NCBI GenBank assembly: GCA_029263315.1
Contig: JAJCXR010000064.1
Location: 97,155-161,154, forward strand
Length of the DNA stretch: 64,000 bases
Reading direction: 5' to 3'
Origin: Acidobacteriota bacterium
Lineage (GTDB): Bacteria > Acidobacteriota > Thermoanaerobaculia > Multivoradales > J023
The notes under the pieces are model-generated. The model saw only the letters and a list, made by a program, of their open reading frames with translations, was not told the DNA's origin and did no database searches. This document shows positions 26,220-35,423 of this stretch, one piece after another (the first letter of the stretch is position 1; each line of letters starts with the position of its first letter). Both the position numbers and the translations under genes were made by a program.

Positions 26220-27974
26220 ATGAGTGACACAGGGCACGACCACCACGAAGAGCTGGGTTTTTGGCGGAAGTACGTTTTCTCGGTAGACCACAAGGTCATC
26301 GGAATCCAGTACTCCGTCACCGGTTTATTGTTTTTGTTGTTCGGCTTCAGCCTCATGATGCTGATGCGTTGGCAACTCGCCTACCCCGGACAGCCGCTGC
26401 CGATTCTGGGCGGGTTGTTCGGTCCGACGCGGATGCCCGGCGGCATCATGACCCCAGACTTCTACAACCAGCTGGGCGCCATGCACGGCACCATCATGGT
26501 GTTCTTGGGGGTCGTTCCCCTGGCCGTGGGTGGTTTTGGCAACTTTGTTGTGCCACTGCAGATCGGCGCACCGGATATGGCCTTTCCGCGCATGAACATG
26601 ATGAGCTATTGGCTCTACTTCGTGGGTGGTGTGGTCATGTTCGGCAGCTTCTTCCTGCCGGAAGGCCCGGCCCAATCCGGCTGGACCTCCTACCCGCCCC
26701 TCTCCAACCTGGCCTCCGAGGGCCAGACCTGGTGGCTGGTGGGCATGCTCTTCCTGATCTTTTCGTCACTTTTGGGTGCGGTGAACTTCATCACCACCAT
26801 CATCCAGCTGCGGGCCGACGGCCTGACGTTCTTCAGGATGCCCTTTTTCGTCTGGGCCCAGTTCGTCACCTCGTTCCTGTTGTTGCTGGCCTTTCCTCCG
26901 TTGCAGGCGGCCGGCACCTTTCAGCTCATGGATCGCTTGGCCGGGACCAGCTTCTTCATGCCCGAGGGCTTGGTGGTCAGCGGTCAAGTGCAGGAGCTGG
27001 CAGGCGGTGGTAGCCCCATACTCTGGCAGCACCTGTTTTGGTTCTTGGCGCACCCCGAGGTCTACGTCCTGGTGCTACCGGCCATGGGCATCGTCGCCGA
27101 GGTGATCGCCAACAATACCCGCAAGCCGCTCTGGGGCTATAAGTCGATGGTCTACGCCACGGTCTTCCTGGGTTTCATGTCCTTCATCGTCTGGGCCCAC
27201 CACATGTACCTCACCGGCATGGGTACGGCGATGTCGTCCTTCTTCCAAACCACCACGATGATCATTTCGATCCCCTCGGTGGTTATCCTGACGGCGTTGA
27301 TCCTCTCCCTCTGGGGGGGCTCGATCCGCTTCACCACACCGATGCTCTTCGCCTTGGCCTTCCTGCCGATGTTCGGCATCGGAGGTCTGACGGGGCTGCC
27401 CCTCGGCCTGTCGGCGCCGGATATCCATCTGCACGATACCTACTACGTGATCGGGCATTTCCACTACGTGGTGGCACCGGGCACGATCTTCGCTCTCTTT
27501 GCGGGGATCTATTATTGGTATCCCAAGGCTACGGGACGGCAGATGAGCAGCTTCCTCGGTAAGCTGCACTTCTGGCCGAGCTTCATCTTCATCAATGGCA
27601 TTTTTGCGCCGATGTTGATCCAGGGCATGGCGGGCATGCAGCGTCGGCTCTACGATGGCGGCATGATCTATGGTCATTCCCAGGACGTATTGCACTGGCA
27701 CAAGGTGATTTCGTTTTGCGCCTGGGGTCTATTTTTGGCGCAGATCCCCTTCATCATCAACTTCTTCGGCAGCCTGCGAAAGCCGAAGGAGGCCGGCAAT
27801 AATCCGTGGCAGGCCACGACCCTCGAGTGGGCGGCTCCGTCACCGCCGCCCCATGGCAACTTCGCCACCGAGCCCGTGGTCTACCGTGATCCCTACGAGT
27901 ACAGCCACCCCGATCATGGGGAAGACTACCTACCCCAATTTCAACCCGATGCGGTCGCCGCAAAGTCGGCCTGA
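26220..27974 (+). CDS. ctaD: Cytochrome c oxidase subunit I (A-type haem-copper oxidase)
   Basis: Protein of 584 aa with 12 or more spans. Haem and copper ligands are visible: His in AMHGTIMVF, His and the cross-linked Tyr in HPEVYVLVLP, the His pair in WAHHMYLTG, and HDTYYVIGHFHYVV near the C-terminal third. HPEV places it near the A1 group, although the preceding Gly is Ala. It reduces oxygen to water at the haem a3-CuB site and pumps protons. It is the first gene of a compact oxidase operon. Confidence 0.97.
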   Translation: MSDTGHDHHEELGFWRKYVFSVDHKVIGIQYSVTGLLFLLFGFSLMMLMRWQLAYPGQPLPILGGLFGPTRMPGGIMTPDFYNQLGAMHGTIMVFLGVVPLAVGGFGNFVVPLQIGAPDMAFPRMNMMSYWLYFVGGVVMFGSFFLPEGPAQSGWTSYPPLSNLASEGQTWWLVGMLFLIFSSLLGAVNFITTIIQLRADGLTFFRMPFFVWAQFVTSFLLLLAFPPLQAAGTFQLMDRLAGTSFFMPEGLVVSGQVQELAGGGSPILWQHLFWFLAHPEVYVLVLPAMGIVAEVIANNTRKPLWGYKSMVYATVFLGFMSFIVWAHHMYLTGMGTAMSSFFQTTTMIISIPSVVILTALILSLWGGSIRFTTPMLFALAFLPMFGIGGLTGLPLGLSAPDIHLHDTYYVIGHFHYVVAPGTIFALFAGIYYWYPKATGRQMSSFLGKLHFWPSFIFINGIFAPMLIQGMAGMQRRLYDGGMIYGHSQDVLHWHKVISFCAWGLFLAQIPFIINFFGSLRKPKEAGNNPWQATTLEWAAPSPPPHGNFATEPVVYRDPYEYSHPDHGEDYLPQFQPDAVAAKSA

Positions 27975-27995
27975 TCTCGAGAGAGGAGAGACGTC

Positions 27996-28595
27996 ATGTC
28001 TTCGGTGATCCCGTATACGGTGGAAAAGAGGCCCGACACCGGCCTCAACAACGTCAAGATCGGCATCTGGCTGTTCCTGGCCTCGGAGGTGATGCTCTTC
28101 GGAGCTCTCTTCGGCGGTTATATCCTGCTGCGTGTGGGCAGCACGGAGTGGCCCCACGGCAGTGACTTCGGCTTGAGTGTGCCGTTGGCCTTTGTCAATA
28201 CTCTGGTGCTCATCAGCTCGAGTGTGACCATGGTGATGGCCTGGGCATCGTTGATGCGCAAGGACACCCGCAAGTACAAGATCTACATGTTCCTCACGGT
28301 GCTCGGCGGTGTGGGATTCATGGTCATCAAGTCGATCGAGTACTCGGCCAAGTTCAGCCATCACTACTATCCTGAGACCCACAACTTTCTGGCCCTCTAC
28401 TTCACCTTGACGGGTCTGCACGCTTTGCATGTGGTGGCCGGCATGGTGGTCAATGCCTACCTTCTTTGGCCGGGCTTCAAGATGTGGGAAACCAATCCGC
28501 AGCAGTTTACCAACCGCGTCGAGAGTGCGGGCCTGTTCTGGCATTTCGTCGACTTGGTTTGGATCTTCCTGTTTCCGGTGCTCTACCTGCTCTAA
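27996..28595 (+). CDS. ctaE: Cytochrome c oxidase subunit III
   Basis: Protein of 199 aa with five spans. WLFLASEVMLFGALFGGYIL and the ending FWHFVDLVWIFLFPVLYLL are hallmarks of subunit III. It has GAGAGGAGAG upstream and follows ctaD by 21 bases. It stabilises subunit I and its proton-uptake path. Confidence 0.95.
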   Translation: MSSVIPYTVEKRPDTGLNNVKIGIWLFLASEVMLFGALFGGYILLRVGSTEWPHGSDFGLSVPLAFVNTLVLISSSVTMVMAWASLMRKDTRKYKIYMFLTVLGGVGFMVIKSIEYSAKFSHHYYPETHNFLALYFTLTGLHALHVVAGMVVNAYLLWPGFKMWETNPQQFTNRVESAGLFWHFVDLVWIFLFPVLYLL

Positions 28596-28607
28596 AGGGG
28601 ATCTGAG

Positions 28608-28907
28608 ATGAGTCACGAAGACATCGATCATCACGTCCGCATTTACATGCGGGTCTTTGCCGCCCTGGTGGTCTTGACCATCGTCACGGTGGGCGTGTCC
28701 TACCTGCATTTGGCCCCGGGGCCGGCCCTGGCTCTGGGTTTGACAATCGCCTTGATCAAAGGTTCGTTGGTGGCTTGCTACTTCATGCATTTGATCTCTG
28801 AGAAGAAGATGTTGCTCTGGGTCATGGCGATCTCCCTCGTCTTCTTCTTCTTCGAGCTGTTGATCCCGATGGTCACCGAAGGCAACAACCTGCACATGGG
28901 GGCGTGA
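28608..28907 (+). CDS. ctaF: Cytochrome c oxidase subunit IV (prokaryotic type)
   Basis: Protein of 99 aa with three spans; the pattern LTIVTVGVSYL, IALIKGSLVACYFMHL and FELLIPMV is typical of the small prokaryotic subunit IV family. It lies between ctaE and two small membrane-protein genes of the same operon. Confidence 0.9.
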   Translation: MSHEDIDHHVRIYMRVFAALVVLTIVTVGVSYLHLAPGPALALGLTIALIKGSLVACYFMHLISEKKMLLWVMAISLVFFFFELLIPMVTEGNNLHMGA

Positions 28908-28908
28908 C

Positions 28909-29115
28909 GTGTCGCTCAAGGCATTTCACATCCTCTTCATCACCGTCTGCACGGTTTTTGTGGCGGGTTTTGGCATTTGGGCCTGGACCCAGCACGGTTT
29001 GCAGGCGGAGGGTCCGCATCTCTTCTTGGCCCTTTGTGGTTTCGGCCTGGCGGTGGCGCTTCCGATCTACGGCATATGGTTCCTGAAGAAGATGAAGGCG
29101 GTGAGTTTCCTATGA
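28909..29115 (+). CDS. Small two-span membrane protein in oxidase operon
   Basis: Protein of 68 aa with two hydrophobic helices (HILFITVCTVFVAGFGIWAW; FLALCGFGLAVALPIYGIWF). It begins with GTG one base after the ctaF stop and overlaps the next ATG. Its position implies an accessory or assembly role in the oxidase; no family assigned. Confidence 0.7.
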   Translation: MSLKAFHILFITVCTVFVAGFGIWAWTQHGLQAEGPHLFLALCGFGLAVALPIYGIWFLKKMKAVSFL

Positions 29116-29357
29116 GCTGGTTGAAGGCGATTTGCAAGTCGGGGGTCTCGTTGGCCCTCTTGGCCTTGACGCCTTCGAGCTATGCCTGCGCGGTGTGTTT
29201 CGGCAACTCCGATGCACCCATCGTCAAGGGCGTCGAGGTATCCGTTCTGTTTATGGTCGGCGTGACCTATTTCCTGATCGTCGGCGGTGTCGTCTCCTTT
29301 CTCCTGTTGCGGCGTCGGGCCTTGCGACAGGAAAAGGGACAGACCGAATCGGCTTAA
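29112..29357 (+). CDS. Small membrane protein with CAVCFG motif
   Basis: Protein of 81 aa: a signal-like N-terminus ending in SSYA, then CAVCFGNSDAP and one membrane span with a basic C-terminus. A short exported CxxC followed by a single span recurs beside cox genes in several phyla and might handle copper or thiols during CuA assembly; that role is an inference. The ATG overlaps the preceding stop; an upstream extension in this frame is a shadow. Confidence 0.7.
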   Translation: MSWLKAICKSGVSLALLALTPSSYACAVCFGNSDAPIVKGVEVSVLFMVGVTYFLIVGGVVSFLLLRRRALRQEKGQTESA

Positions 29358-29375
29358 AAAAGGAGCGTTTCCGCA

Positions 29376-30185
29376 ATGGAAAAGTGGCTCGGACTTCCAG
29401 CAATCGCCTCGGAGCACGGGGCCCGTATCGACAACGTCATCGGCTTGGTTCATTGGCTGATGCTGGTGCTCTTCCTCATTTGGGGTGTGCTCTTCGTCTA
29501 CATCCTGTTCCGGTTCCGTCAGGGCCGCCAACCCAAGGCCGACTACAAGGGGCTACAGAGCCACCTGTCCAGCTACGCGGAAGTGGGTGTGGCGGTGGTC
29601 GAAGTCATCCTCTTGGTGGGTTTTTCGATCCCCCTCTACTCGGAACGGGTGGATGATTTACCCCCCGAGGACGAGGCGACGGTGGTTCGGGTGGTGGCCG
29701 AGCAGTTTGCCTGGAACGTCCACTACGCTGGGCCCGATGGCGTCTTTGGTCGCACCGCCCCCGAGATGGTGGATCCGGCCAGCAATCCCGTCGGCCTCGA
29801 CTCCGATGACGAGGCCTCGGCGGACGATGTGGTCAAGGTCAACCAGCTCTTCCTGCCGGTCGATGTGCCGGTGCTGATCAAGCTGTCCAGTAAGGACGTC
29901 ATCCACAGCTTTTTCATCCCCGAGATGCGGGTCAAACAAGACGCCATCCCAGGAATGGTGTTCCCGGTTTGGTTCACGCCGACGGTGACCAACAAAGAGA
30001 TGCAAGAGATCAAGGGCAACCCGGAATTCAGCTATGAGATCGGTTGTGCCCAACTGTGCGGCAACGGGCACGCCAACATGCGCGGTATCGTCACCATCTT
30101 CAGCCAGGAAGAGTTCGAAGCCTGGATGGAGGAGGAGCAGTCCTACCTCGGCGGTGGGGCCGAAGAGGACGATATCTGGGGTTGA
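29376..30185 (+). CDS. ctaC: Cytochrome c oxidase subunit II
   Basis: Protein of 269 aa with two N-terminal spans and a periplasmic cupredoxin domain. CuA ligands are present: His in DVIHSFFIPEMRVKQD and the CAQLCGNGHANM motif with two Cys, His and Met. There is no fused cytochrome c domain, so an external cytochrome must deliver electrons. It is the last gene of the operon, an uncommon order, and has AAAGGAG upstream. Confidence 0.95.
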   Translation: MEKWLGLPAIASEHGARIDNVIGLVHWLMLVLFLIWGVLFVYILFRFRQGRQPKADYKGLQSHLSSYAEVGVAVVEVILLVGFSIPLYSERVDDLPPEDEATVVRVVAEQFAWNVHYAGPDGVFGRTAPEMVDPASNPVGLDSDDEASADDVVKVNQLFLPVDVPVLIKLSSKDVIHSFFIPEMRVKQDAIPGMVFPVWFTPTVTNKEMQEIKGNPEFSYEIGCAQLCGNGHANMRGIVTIFSQEEFEAWMEEEQSYLGGGAEEDDIWG

Positions 30186-30232
30186 TCTCCTGGCCTCACA
30201 TCGGGTCCAACTGAGGGTTGGGCAGCCATGTC

Positions 30233-30272
30233 AAAACGCTCCCGTGATGTCGAAATCCGGGAGCGTTTTGCT
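30233..30272 (+). terminator. Rho-independent terminator of the cytochrome oxidase operon
   Basis: Perfect 12-base stem AAAACGCTCCCG / CGGGAGCGTTTT with a 13-base loop, 47 bases after the ctaC stop. Confidence 0.9.
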
Positions 30273-30336
30273 GTCCGGCCGAGGCTGCAGAGCCGCGCTC
30301 GGAAGGTGGGGCGCGCAGTGAGCACGCCATGCTAGG

Positions 30337-32562
30337 ATGACGGATAATTCTTGTCATAGACAACACCCTCGGGCGAGCTTAGCCGTGTCCTCTTCGGAAT
30401 CTGGCTCCGGATACTCGGAGCACTCCAATTCTCTTCGTAGCCTCTTCGATACGGGTGTCCTGATCGCGGAGCGCTACCGCGTGGTCCGGTTCATCGCCAG
30501 CGGCGGCATGGGCCTTGTCTTCGAGGTGGAGGACGAGGAAATCGGGCAACGCCTGGCGTTGAAGGCGCTGAAACCCGACATGGCCCGTGTCGAGACGTCC
30601 CTGGAGCGTTTTCGACGCGAGATTCGGCTCGCCCGCCGTATCCGGCATCCCAACGTGTGTCGCCTCTTTGAGGCCGGACAGCATCACTTGCCCAAGGGGC
30701 GCGCCATCTGGTTCCTCACCATGGAGCACCTGCCGGGCAAGACCCTGTCGGAGTTTCTCACCGAGCAGGGGCCGCTGAGCACGGAGAGAGCGGAACCCAT
30801 CGTGCGGCAGCTGGTCTCCGGCCTGGGGGCTGCCCACCGGGCCGGCGTCGCACACAGGGACTTCAAACCATCCAATGTCATTCTGGTGCCCGAGGGTGAT
30901 GCCTTGCGGGCGGTGATCACCGATTTTGGTTTGGCGCGCACGCTGATTGCCGATGAGCAAACCCTGAGTGAAACGTTGACCCAGACGGGCCAGCTGATGG
31001 GCACCCCGGCCTATTTTGCCCCGGAGCTCTTGGAGGGCGAACGGCTGCAAAGCACCGGCGATTTCTACGCCCTGGGTGTTGTGGTTTATGAAATGTTGAC
31101 CGGCGAGCTGCCGTTCACCGGTCGTACGCCCTTGGTCATGGCCTTGAAGCGCTTGCGTGAGCCGGCCATTCCCCTGCGTCGCCATTTGCCTGAAATCCCA
31201 GCCACTTGGGATCTGCTGGTGACCCGGTGTTTGCAGCGCTATCCCAAGGAGCGTTTTGCCAAGGCGGAAGAGCTCCTGGCCCTCTTCGACGGCGAGGATG
31301 GCTCTCGACCTTCGACGACGGAGATCGTCGACACCCTGCTACGGCAAGACCGGCCGCTGGGACAGGACGATGGATCAGGGTCGAGCCCCAACAGGGGGTC
31401 CCTAGCCGAAACCTCACGGCGCAACACATGGATGCCTTGGCTCTGGGGCACGTTGCTCGGGGTGGCGGCCATCTTGCTGCTCTGGCCCCAGCTCCGCAGC
31501 CTGCCCGAGGCGCCGGTCACGGTGGCGATTTTGCCACCGGCCATCGAATCCCCGCCGCAGGAAGGTGCAGCGCCTTGGGAGCCGGTGGTCGGTTTGCGCT
31601 TGAGCTTGACGCTGCAGCGCATTGGTCATCGTCTTCCCGGGGTGCGGATTCTCGAAGCCCCTTTGGGGGAGGAATGGCGGGATGCCAGCAAGACGCCGGA
31701 GCTGCTGCTGCGGCTGGCGGTGGACGAGGTGATTGTCAGCCGGATCGTTGCCCACGAGGACGGCTGGACGGCGAATCTGAGCCGCCGCAATCGAGATGGC
31801 GAGATCTGGCAACGCTCATCGTCGGTGGTGGCTCATCCGGAACAGTGGAATCACGCCTTGGCGGATTCTCTCTGGCAGGCTTACGGCTCGCCGCCGCGGC
31901 GTCCTGGTTTGGGACCACGTTTCGAGATCGACGCTGCGGCGCTGCGGCGTTTGTCCGAGGTGGCGAGGGCCGCAGAGGTCGCTGACGGGGTTGAGCAGTG
32001 GCAGCGCCTGGTCGACGAGGCACAGGCATTGTGTCGCCGAGAGCCACAGTTCTTGGAAGCCCATTTGGTGGCCGTCGATACCTGCTTACAACTCGCTCAT
32101 CGGCAAGCGGTGTCAGCGCTGCCGGCTTCGCCTTGCCTCGAGACGGCACGCTCCGCCCTGAAGGCGGCTCGGCTGGTGGCGCCGGGGGATTTACGAGCCT
32201 TCTCGCTGGAGCTGAAACTGGCGCTGTTGACGGAGGATGTGAAGGGCATCGAGGAGGCCGTGGAGTCCCTGCGAGACATATCGCCCGGAGATCCCCAGGT
32301 CGCCTTGGGGGAAGCGACCGTCGCTTGGCGGCAGGGGCGACAGGGCAGGGCTTTGAGTGTGTTGCGACGGGCCGTGGAGCGTCAACCCACCTGGGACTTG
32401 ATGGCGGCGTTGGCCAAATTTGAGCATGGCTTCGGCGATACGACCTCGGCCGTCAACCGATGCCGAGATCTGGAGCGGCGAGCTGCGGGAACTGCCTTGC
32501 TGACGGCCCGCTGGCAAGTCCTCGAGGCGGAGATGGCGGCCCTCGGGGGCGGCGGCCCTTGA
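30337..32562 (+). CDS. Membrane-bound Ser/Thr protein kinase with TPR-like extracytoplasmic domain
   Basis: Protein of 741 aa. The kinase domain spans about 45-325: glycine loop ASGGMGLVFEV, ATP-binding Lys in LALKALKP, catalytic loop HRDFKPSNVI, DFGLA, and APELLEGE. After a linker a single span (WLWGTLLGVAAILLLWP) leads to a C-terminal half of helical, TPR-like sequence (SALPASPCLETARSALKAAR, VALGEATVAWRQGRQGRAL). Substrate unknown. The end overlaps the MFS gene through TTGA. Confidence 0.88.
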   Translation: MTDNSCHRQHPRASLAVSSSESGSGYSEHSNSLRSLFDTGVLIAERYRVVRFIASGGMGLVFEVEDEEIGQRLALKALKPDMARVETSLERFRREIRLARRIRHPNVCRLFEAGQHHLPKGRAIWFLTMEHLPGKTLSEFLTEQGPLSTERAEPIVRQLVSGLGAAHRAGVAHRDFKPSNVILVPEGDALRAVITDFGLARTLIADEQTLSETLTQTGQLMGTPAYFAPELLEGERLQSTGDFYALGVVVYEMLTGELPFTGRTPLVMALKRLREPAIPLRRHLPEIPATWDLLVTRCLQRYPKERFAKAEELLALFDGEDGSRPSTTEIVDTLLRQDRPLGQDDGSGSSPNRGSLAETSRRNTWMPWLWGTLLGVAAILLLWPQLRSLPEAPVTVAILPPAIESPPQEGAAPWEPVVGLRLSLTLQRIGHRLPGVRILEAPLGEEWRDASKTPELLLRLAVDEVIVSRIVAHEDGWTANLSRRNRDGEIWQRSSSVVAHPEQWNHALADSLWQAYGSPPRRPGLGPRFEIDAAALRRLSEVARAAEVADGVEQWQRLVDEAQALCRREPQFLEAHLVAVDTCLQLAHRQAVSALPASPCLETARSALKAARLVAPGDLRAFSLELKLALLTEDVKGIEEAVESLRDISPGDPQVALGEATVAWRQGRQGRALSVLRRAVERQPTWDLMAALAKFEHGFGDTTSAVNRCRDLERRAAGTALLTARWQVLEAEMAALGGGGP

Positions 32563-33806
32563 CCTCGCCATCTGCGAGCTCCGGCCAAGCGGTCGTGTCC
32601 GGTCGTCGTTGGCTCATCCTCGGCGTGTTGTCGCTGGCGGAGCTCCTGGGGATGAGCCTGTGGTTCACCGCCAGCGCCATCGCTCCAAATCTCGAATCGA
32701 TTTGGGGTTTGAGCTCCGGTCAGGGTGCAGCCCTGACCACCGCCGTCCAGATCGGCTTTGTAGTGGGTACGGCGGTGGCCGCGATCCTCAATCTGGCCGA
32801 TGTGGTACCCGCCCGATTCTATTTTGCGGTTTCGGCGTTGCTGGCCGCAGCCGCCAACCTCGGCTTGCTGTGGGCGTCGGGATTTGGCGTCGCTGTGCTG
32901 CTGCGCGGTTTGACCGGCTTTTTTCTGGCGGGGGTCTACCCGCCGGCCATGAAGATGGCGGCCACTTGGTTTGTGCAGCGACGTGGCTTGGCCATCGGCA
33001 TTCTGGTCGGCTCGTTGACCTTTGGCAAAGCGACGCCCTATCTGCTGCGGGCCTTTGACGGCGTCGACATGGTGATGATCCTCGGTGTGGCGTCGTCGGC
33101 CGCCGTCGTCGCTGCGCTTTTGGTGGCCGTGGTGTACCGCGATGGCCCCCACGGGTTCACCCGCCGGCCGTTCTCGTGGAGCTTGGCCACCGTCGTATGG
33201 AAGCATCGCGAGACCCGCCTGGCGGTGGTGGGTTACTTGGGGCATATGTGGGAGCTCTACGCCATGTGGACGTGGATTCCCGCCTTCCTCCTGGCCAGCG
33301 CCATGGCCCGCGGCGGCAGCCCTGGCGAGCTACAGGTGGCCAAGTTGGGGGGCTTCGTCGCCATCGCCGTCGGCGCTGCCGGTTGTTTGTGGGGAGGCTG
33401 GGCAGCGGACCGAGTCGGCCGCGCCCTGCTCACCCAGCGCATCCTGGCGGCCAGCGGGCTCTGCGCCTTGCTCATCGGTCTGTTGTTCGGCGCCAGCCCG
33501 TGGTGGCTGTTGCCGGTGGCCTGGGTTTGGGGATTCTTCGTAGTGGCCGATTCGGCCCAGTTCAGTGCCCTGGTCACCGAGGTGGCGCCGCAACATGCCG
33601 TCGGAACGGCCCTGACACTTCAGACCTCCTTGGGGTTCTTGCTCAGCACCGTCACCATTCAGATCATCCCCTCCGTCGTCGTGTGGCTCGGCGGTTGGCA
33701 GTGGGCCTTCTCGGTGTTGACCCTGGGCCCGGCGGTGGGCATGGTGGCGATGGGGCGGCTGCTGCGGGTGTCGACGCGGCCTACACCAGGCTCGCCATCG
33801 GTCTGA
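32559..33806 (+). CDS. MFS transporter
   Basis: Protein of 415 aa with about 12 spans and the basic cytoplasmic loop GWAADRVGRALLTQR (MFS motif A-like) between halves. It resembles nitrate/nitrite or organic-anion MFS members, but no substrate motif is decisive. The TTG start inside the kinase stop is chosen by context; a GTG at 32595 is the alternative. Confidence 0.8.
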   Translation: MTSPSASSGQAVVSGRRWLILGVLSLAELLGMSLWFTASAIAPNLESIWGLSSGQGAALTTAVQIGFVVGTAVAAILNLADVVPARFYFAVSALLAAAANLGLLWASGFGVAVLLRGLTGFFLAGVYPPAMKMAATWFVQRRGLAIGILVGSLTFGKATPYLLRAFDGVDMVMILGVASSAAVVAALLVAVVYRDGPHGFTRRPFSWSLATVVWKHRETRLAVVGYLGHMWELYAMWTWIPAFLLASAMARGGSPGELQVAKLGGFVAIAVGAAGCLWGGWAADRVGRALLTQRILAASGLCALLIGLLFGASPWWLLPVAWVWGFFVVADSAQFSALVTEVAPQHAVGTALTLQTSLGFLLSTVTIQIIPSVVVWLGGWQWAFSVLTLGPAVGMVAMGRLLRVSTRPTPGSPSV

Positions 33807-33940
33807 GCGAGCCGTATTCCTGCTATTCTCTGAAACTAAAACGTGCTGCTTTGTTCCCAAGAGTGGGCGAAGCTCTATGCGCAGTTGCCTTCGACATCGA
33901 AGGCTCTGGATCGGCTCAAGACCTAGAGAAAAGGACTCCC

Positions 33941-34237
33941 ATGCTGGGATCGCAGAACAAGACCATCTTCGTTGGAAATATGTCGTTCTCGACCACCGAA
34001 GACGGGCTACGGGATCTCTTCGCCAGCTACGGGGAGGTTCTCGTGGTGCATTTGGTGCGTCATCGGGAGAGTGGCGAATCCCGGGGATTCGGCTTCGTCA
34101 AGATGCCGCGGCTCGAGGCGGAGGTGGCCATCGAGGCTCTGGACGGCAAGGTCTTGGATGGGCGAATGATCCGCGTTTCGGAGGCGCAACCGCGCCATGC
34201 ACGGGAATCCGGATTTGGTAACAAGGGGATGGGATGA
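33941..34237 (+). CDS. RRM-domain RNA-binding protein
   Basis: Protein of 98 aa, one RNA-recognition motif: RNP2 TIFVGNMS near the N-terminus and RNP1 SRGFGFVKM in the middle, with a short Arg/Gly tail. Such proteins act as cold-shock-like RNA chaperones in cyanobacteria and many other phyla. AAAGGA lies upstream of the ATG. It overlaps pyrF by four bases. Confidence 0.9.
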   Translation: MLGSQNKTIFVGNMSFSTTEDGLRDLFASYGEVLVVHLVRHRESGESRGFGFVKMPRLEAEVAIEALDGKVLDGRMIRVSEAQPRHARESGFGNKGMG

Positions 34238-35157
34238 TGGGTAATCCAGGCGGTTTTGCGGATCGAACGATGGATGCTGTGCGACGTTTGGGGCATCCCC
34301 TGTGTGTGGGTCTAGATCCTCATCTGGAGCACCTTCCCGAGCTCTTCAGACGTGGCGACATGGCGCCTGGAGGGGTGCAGACGGTGGCGGCGGTGGAGGA
34401 CTTTCTGACCGCCGTGGTGGAGCGTATCGCCGGCCGGGTGGCCATCGTCAAACCCCAAATCGCCTTCTTCGAAGCGTTGGGCTGGCGCGGTTTGGAGATG
34501 TTGAGTCGGGTCTTGAAGTCGGCCAGAAGGCAGGGGCTACTGATCTTGCTCGACGCCAAGCGGGGAGATATTGGCTCCACCGCCCGCGCCTACGCCGAGG
34601 CTTATCTGGGCGCCTCGGCCCCCATGCCCTGCGACGCCATGACCCTCAACCCCTACCTCGGGAGAGATTCCATCGAGCCTTTTGTGCAGCGGGCGACCAC
34701 CGAGGGTTGTGGCTTGTTCGTATTGGTGAAAACCAGCAATGCCGGCTCCGGCGACTATCAAGACCGGCCGCTGAAGGATGGGGCGTGCCTCTTCGAGCAG
34801 GTGGCGGGATCACTGGCCGAGCAGGCGCTCGGGATGGTGGGGATGTCGGGCTGGTCGTCCCTCGGGGTGGTGGTGGGGGCCACCTATCCGGAGGAGAGTC
34901 AGCGGGTTCGGGCCTTATTGCCCAAATCCCTGTTCCTGGTGCCCGGCTACGGCGCCCAGGGGGGAAGCGCCGAGCATGCGGTGCAGGGTTTTGTGCCCGG
35001 TCCCGATGGACGTCTGGAGGGGGGGCTGGTCAATTCGTCCCGCGCTATCCTCTATCCGGCGGCCGGGACCCGGGCCGATGCCAAGGGTTGGGAGAAAGCT
35101 TTCGACGAAGCCTTGCAACGCTCCGTCGACGAGCTTTCGGCGGCCGTCGCCGGTTGA
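34234..35157 (+). CDS. pyrF: Orotidine 5'-phosphate decarboxylase (type 2)
   Basis: Protein of 307 aa that converts OMP to UMP, the last step of pyrimidine synthesis. The N-terminal substrate segment LCVGLDPHLEHLPE and the catalytic DAKRGDIGSTARAYAEAY are visible; FLVPGYGAQGGSAEH binds the phosphate. Length and spacing match the longer type-2 enzymes found in actinobacteria and acidobacteria. An ATG three bases later (34237) is an alternative start. Confidence 0.95.
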   Translation: MMGNPGGFADRTMDAVRRLGHPLCVGLDPHLEHLPELFRRGDMAPGGVQTVAAVEDFLTAVVERIAGRVAIVKPQIAFFEALGWRGLEMLSRVLKSARRQGLLILLDAKRGDIGSTARAYAEAYLGASAPMPCDAMTLNPYLGRDSIEPFVQRATTEGCGLFVLVKTSNAGSGDYQDRPLKDGACLFEQVAGSLAEQALGMVGMSGWSSLGVVVGATYPEESQRVRALLPKSLFLVPGYGAQGGSAEHAVQGFVPGPDGRLEGGLVNSSRAILYPAAGTRADAKGWEKAFDEALQRSVDELSAAVAG

Positions 35158-35423
35158 TCCGCCGCCTTGGGATCACCGGTGACGGAGAGTGACTTCTCCC
35201 CTATTCAGCAACACGTTGCAGCATACTGGACAGAGTATGTATCGGCATGGGAATTGTGGTATTCAGGTTCCCGCGGTGAGAATGTTTTGAACGTCTCGCG
35301 TCGGTTTCCTCCCTAGGGCTCGACGACCGAGGTCCCCGCAAGGGCCGCCCGGCACGCCGACTCCTGGGAACCATTTAGACACACCTGCCGACAACGGTCG
35401 GTGTCAACCCAAGGATTCAGGGA
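35158..35423. other. Gene-free gap with possible structured RNA
   Basis: A short inverted repeat CATACT/AGTATG (35222-35239) is followed by a longer fold: GGTTTCC at 35303 can pair with GGGAACC at 35366, enclosing a small GGTCCC/GGGCC hairpin, and a CCGAC-AAC-GTCGG stem lies at about 35387. It could be a small RNA or the leader of the hydrolase gene. No known RNA family could be assigned by eye. Confidence 0.25.
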
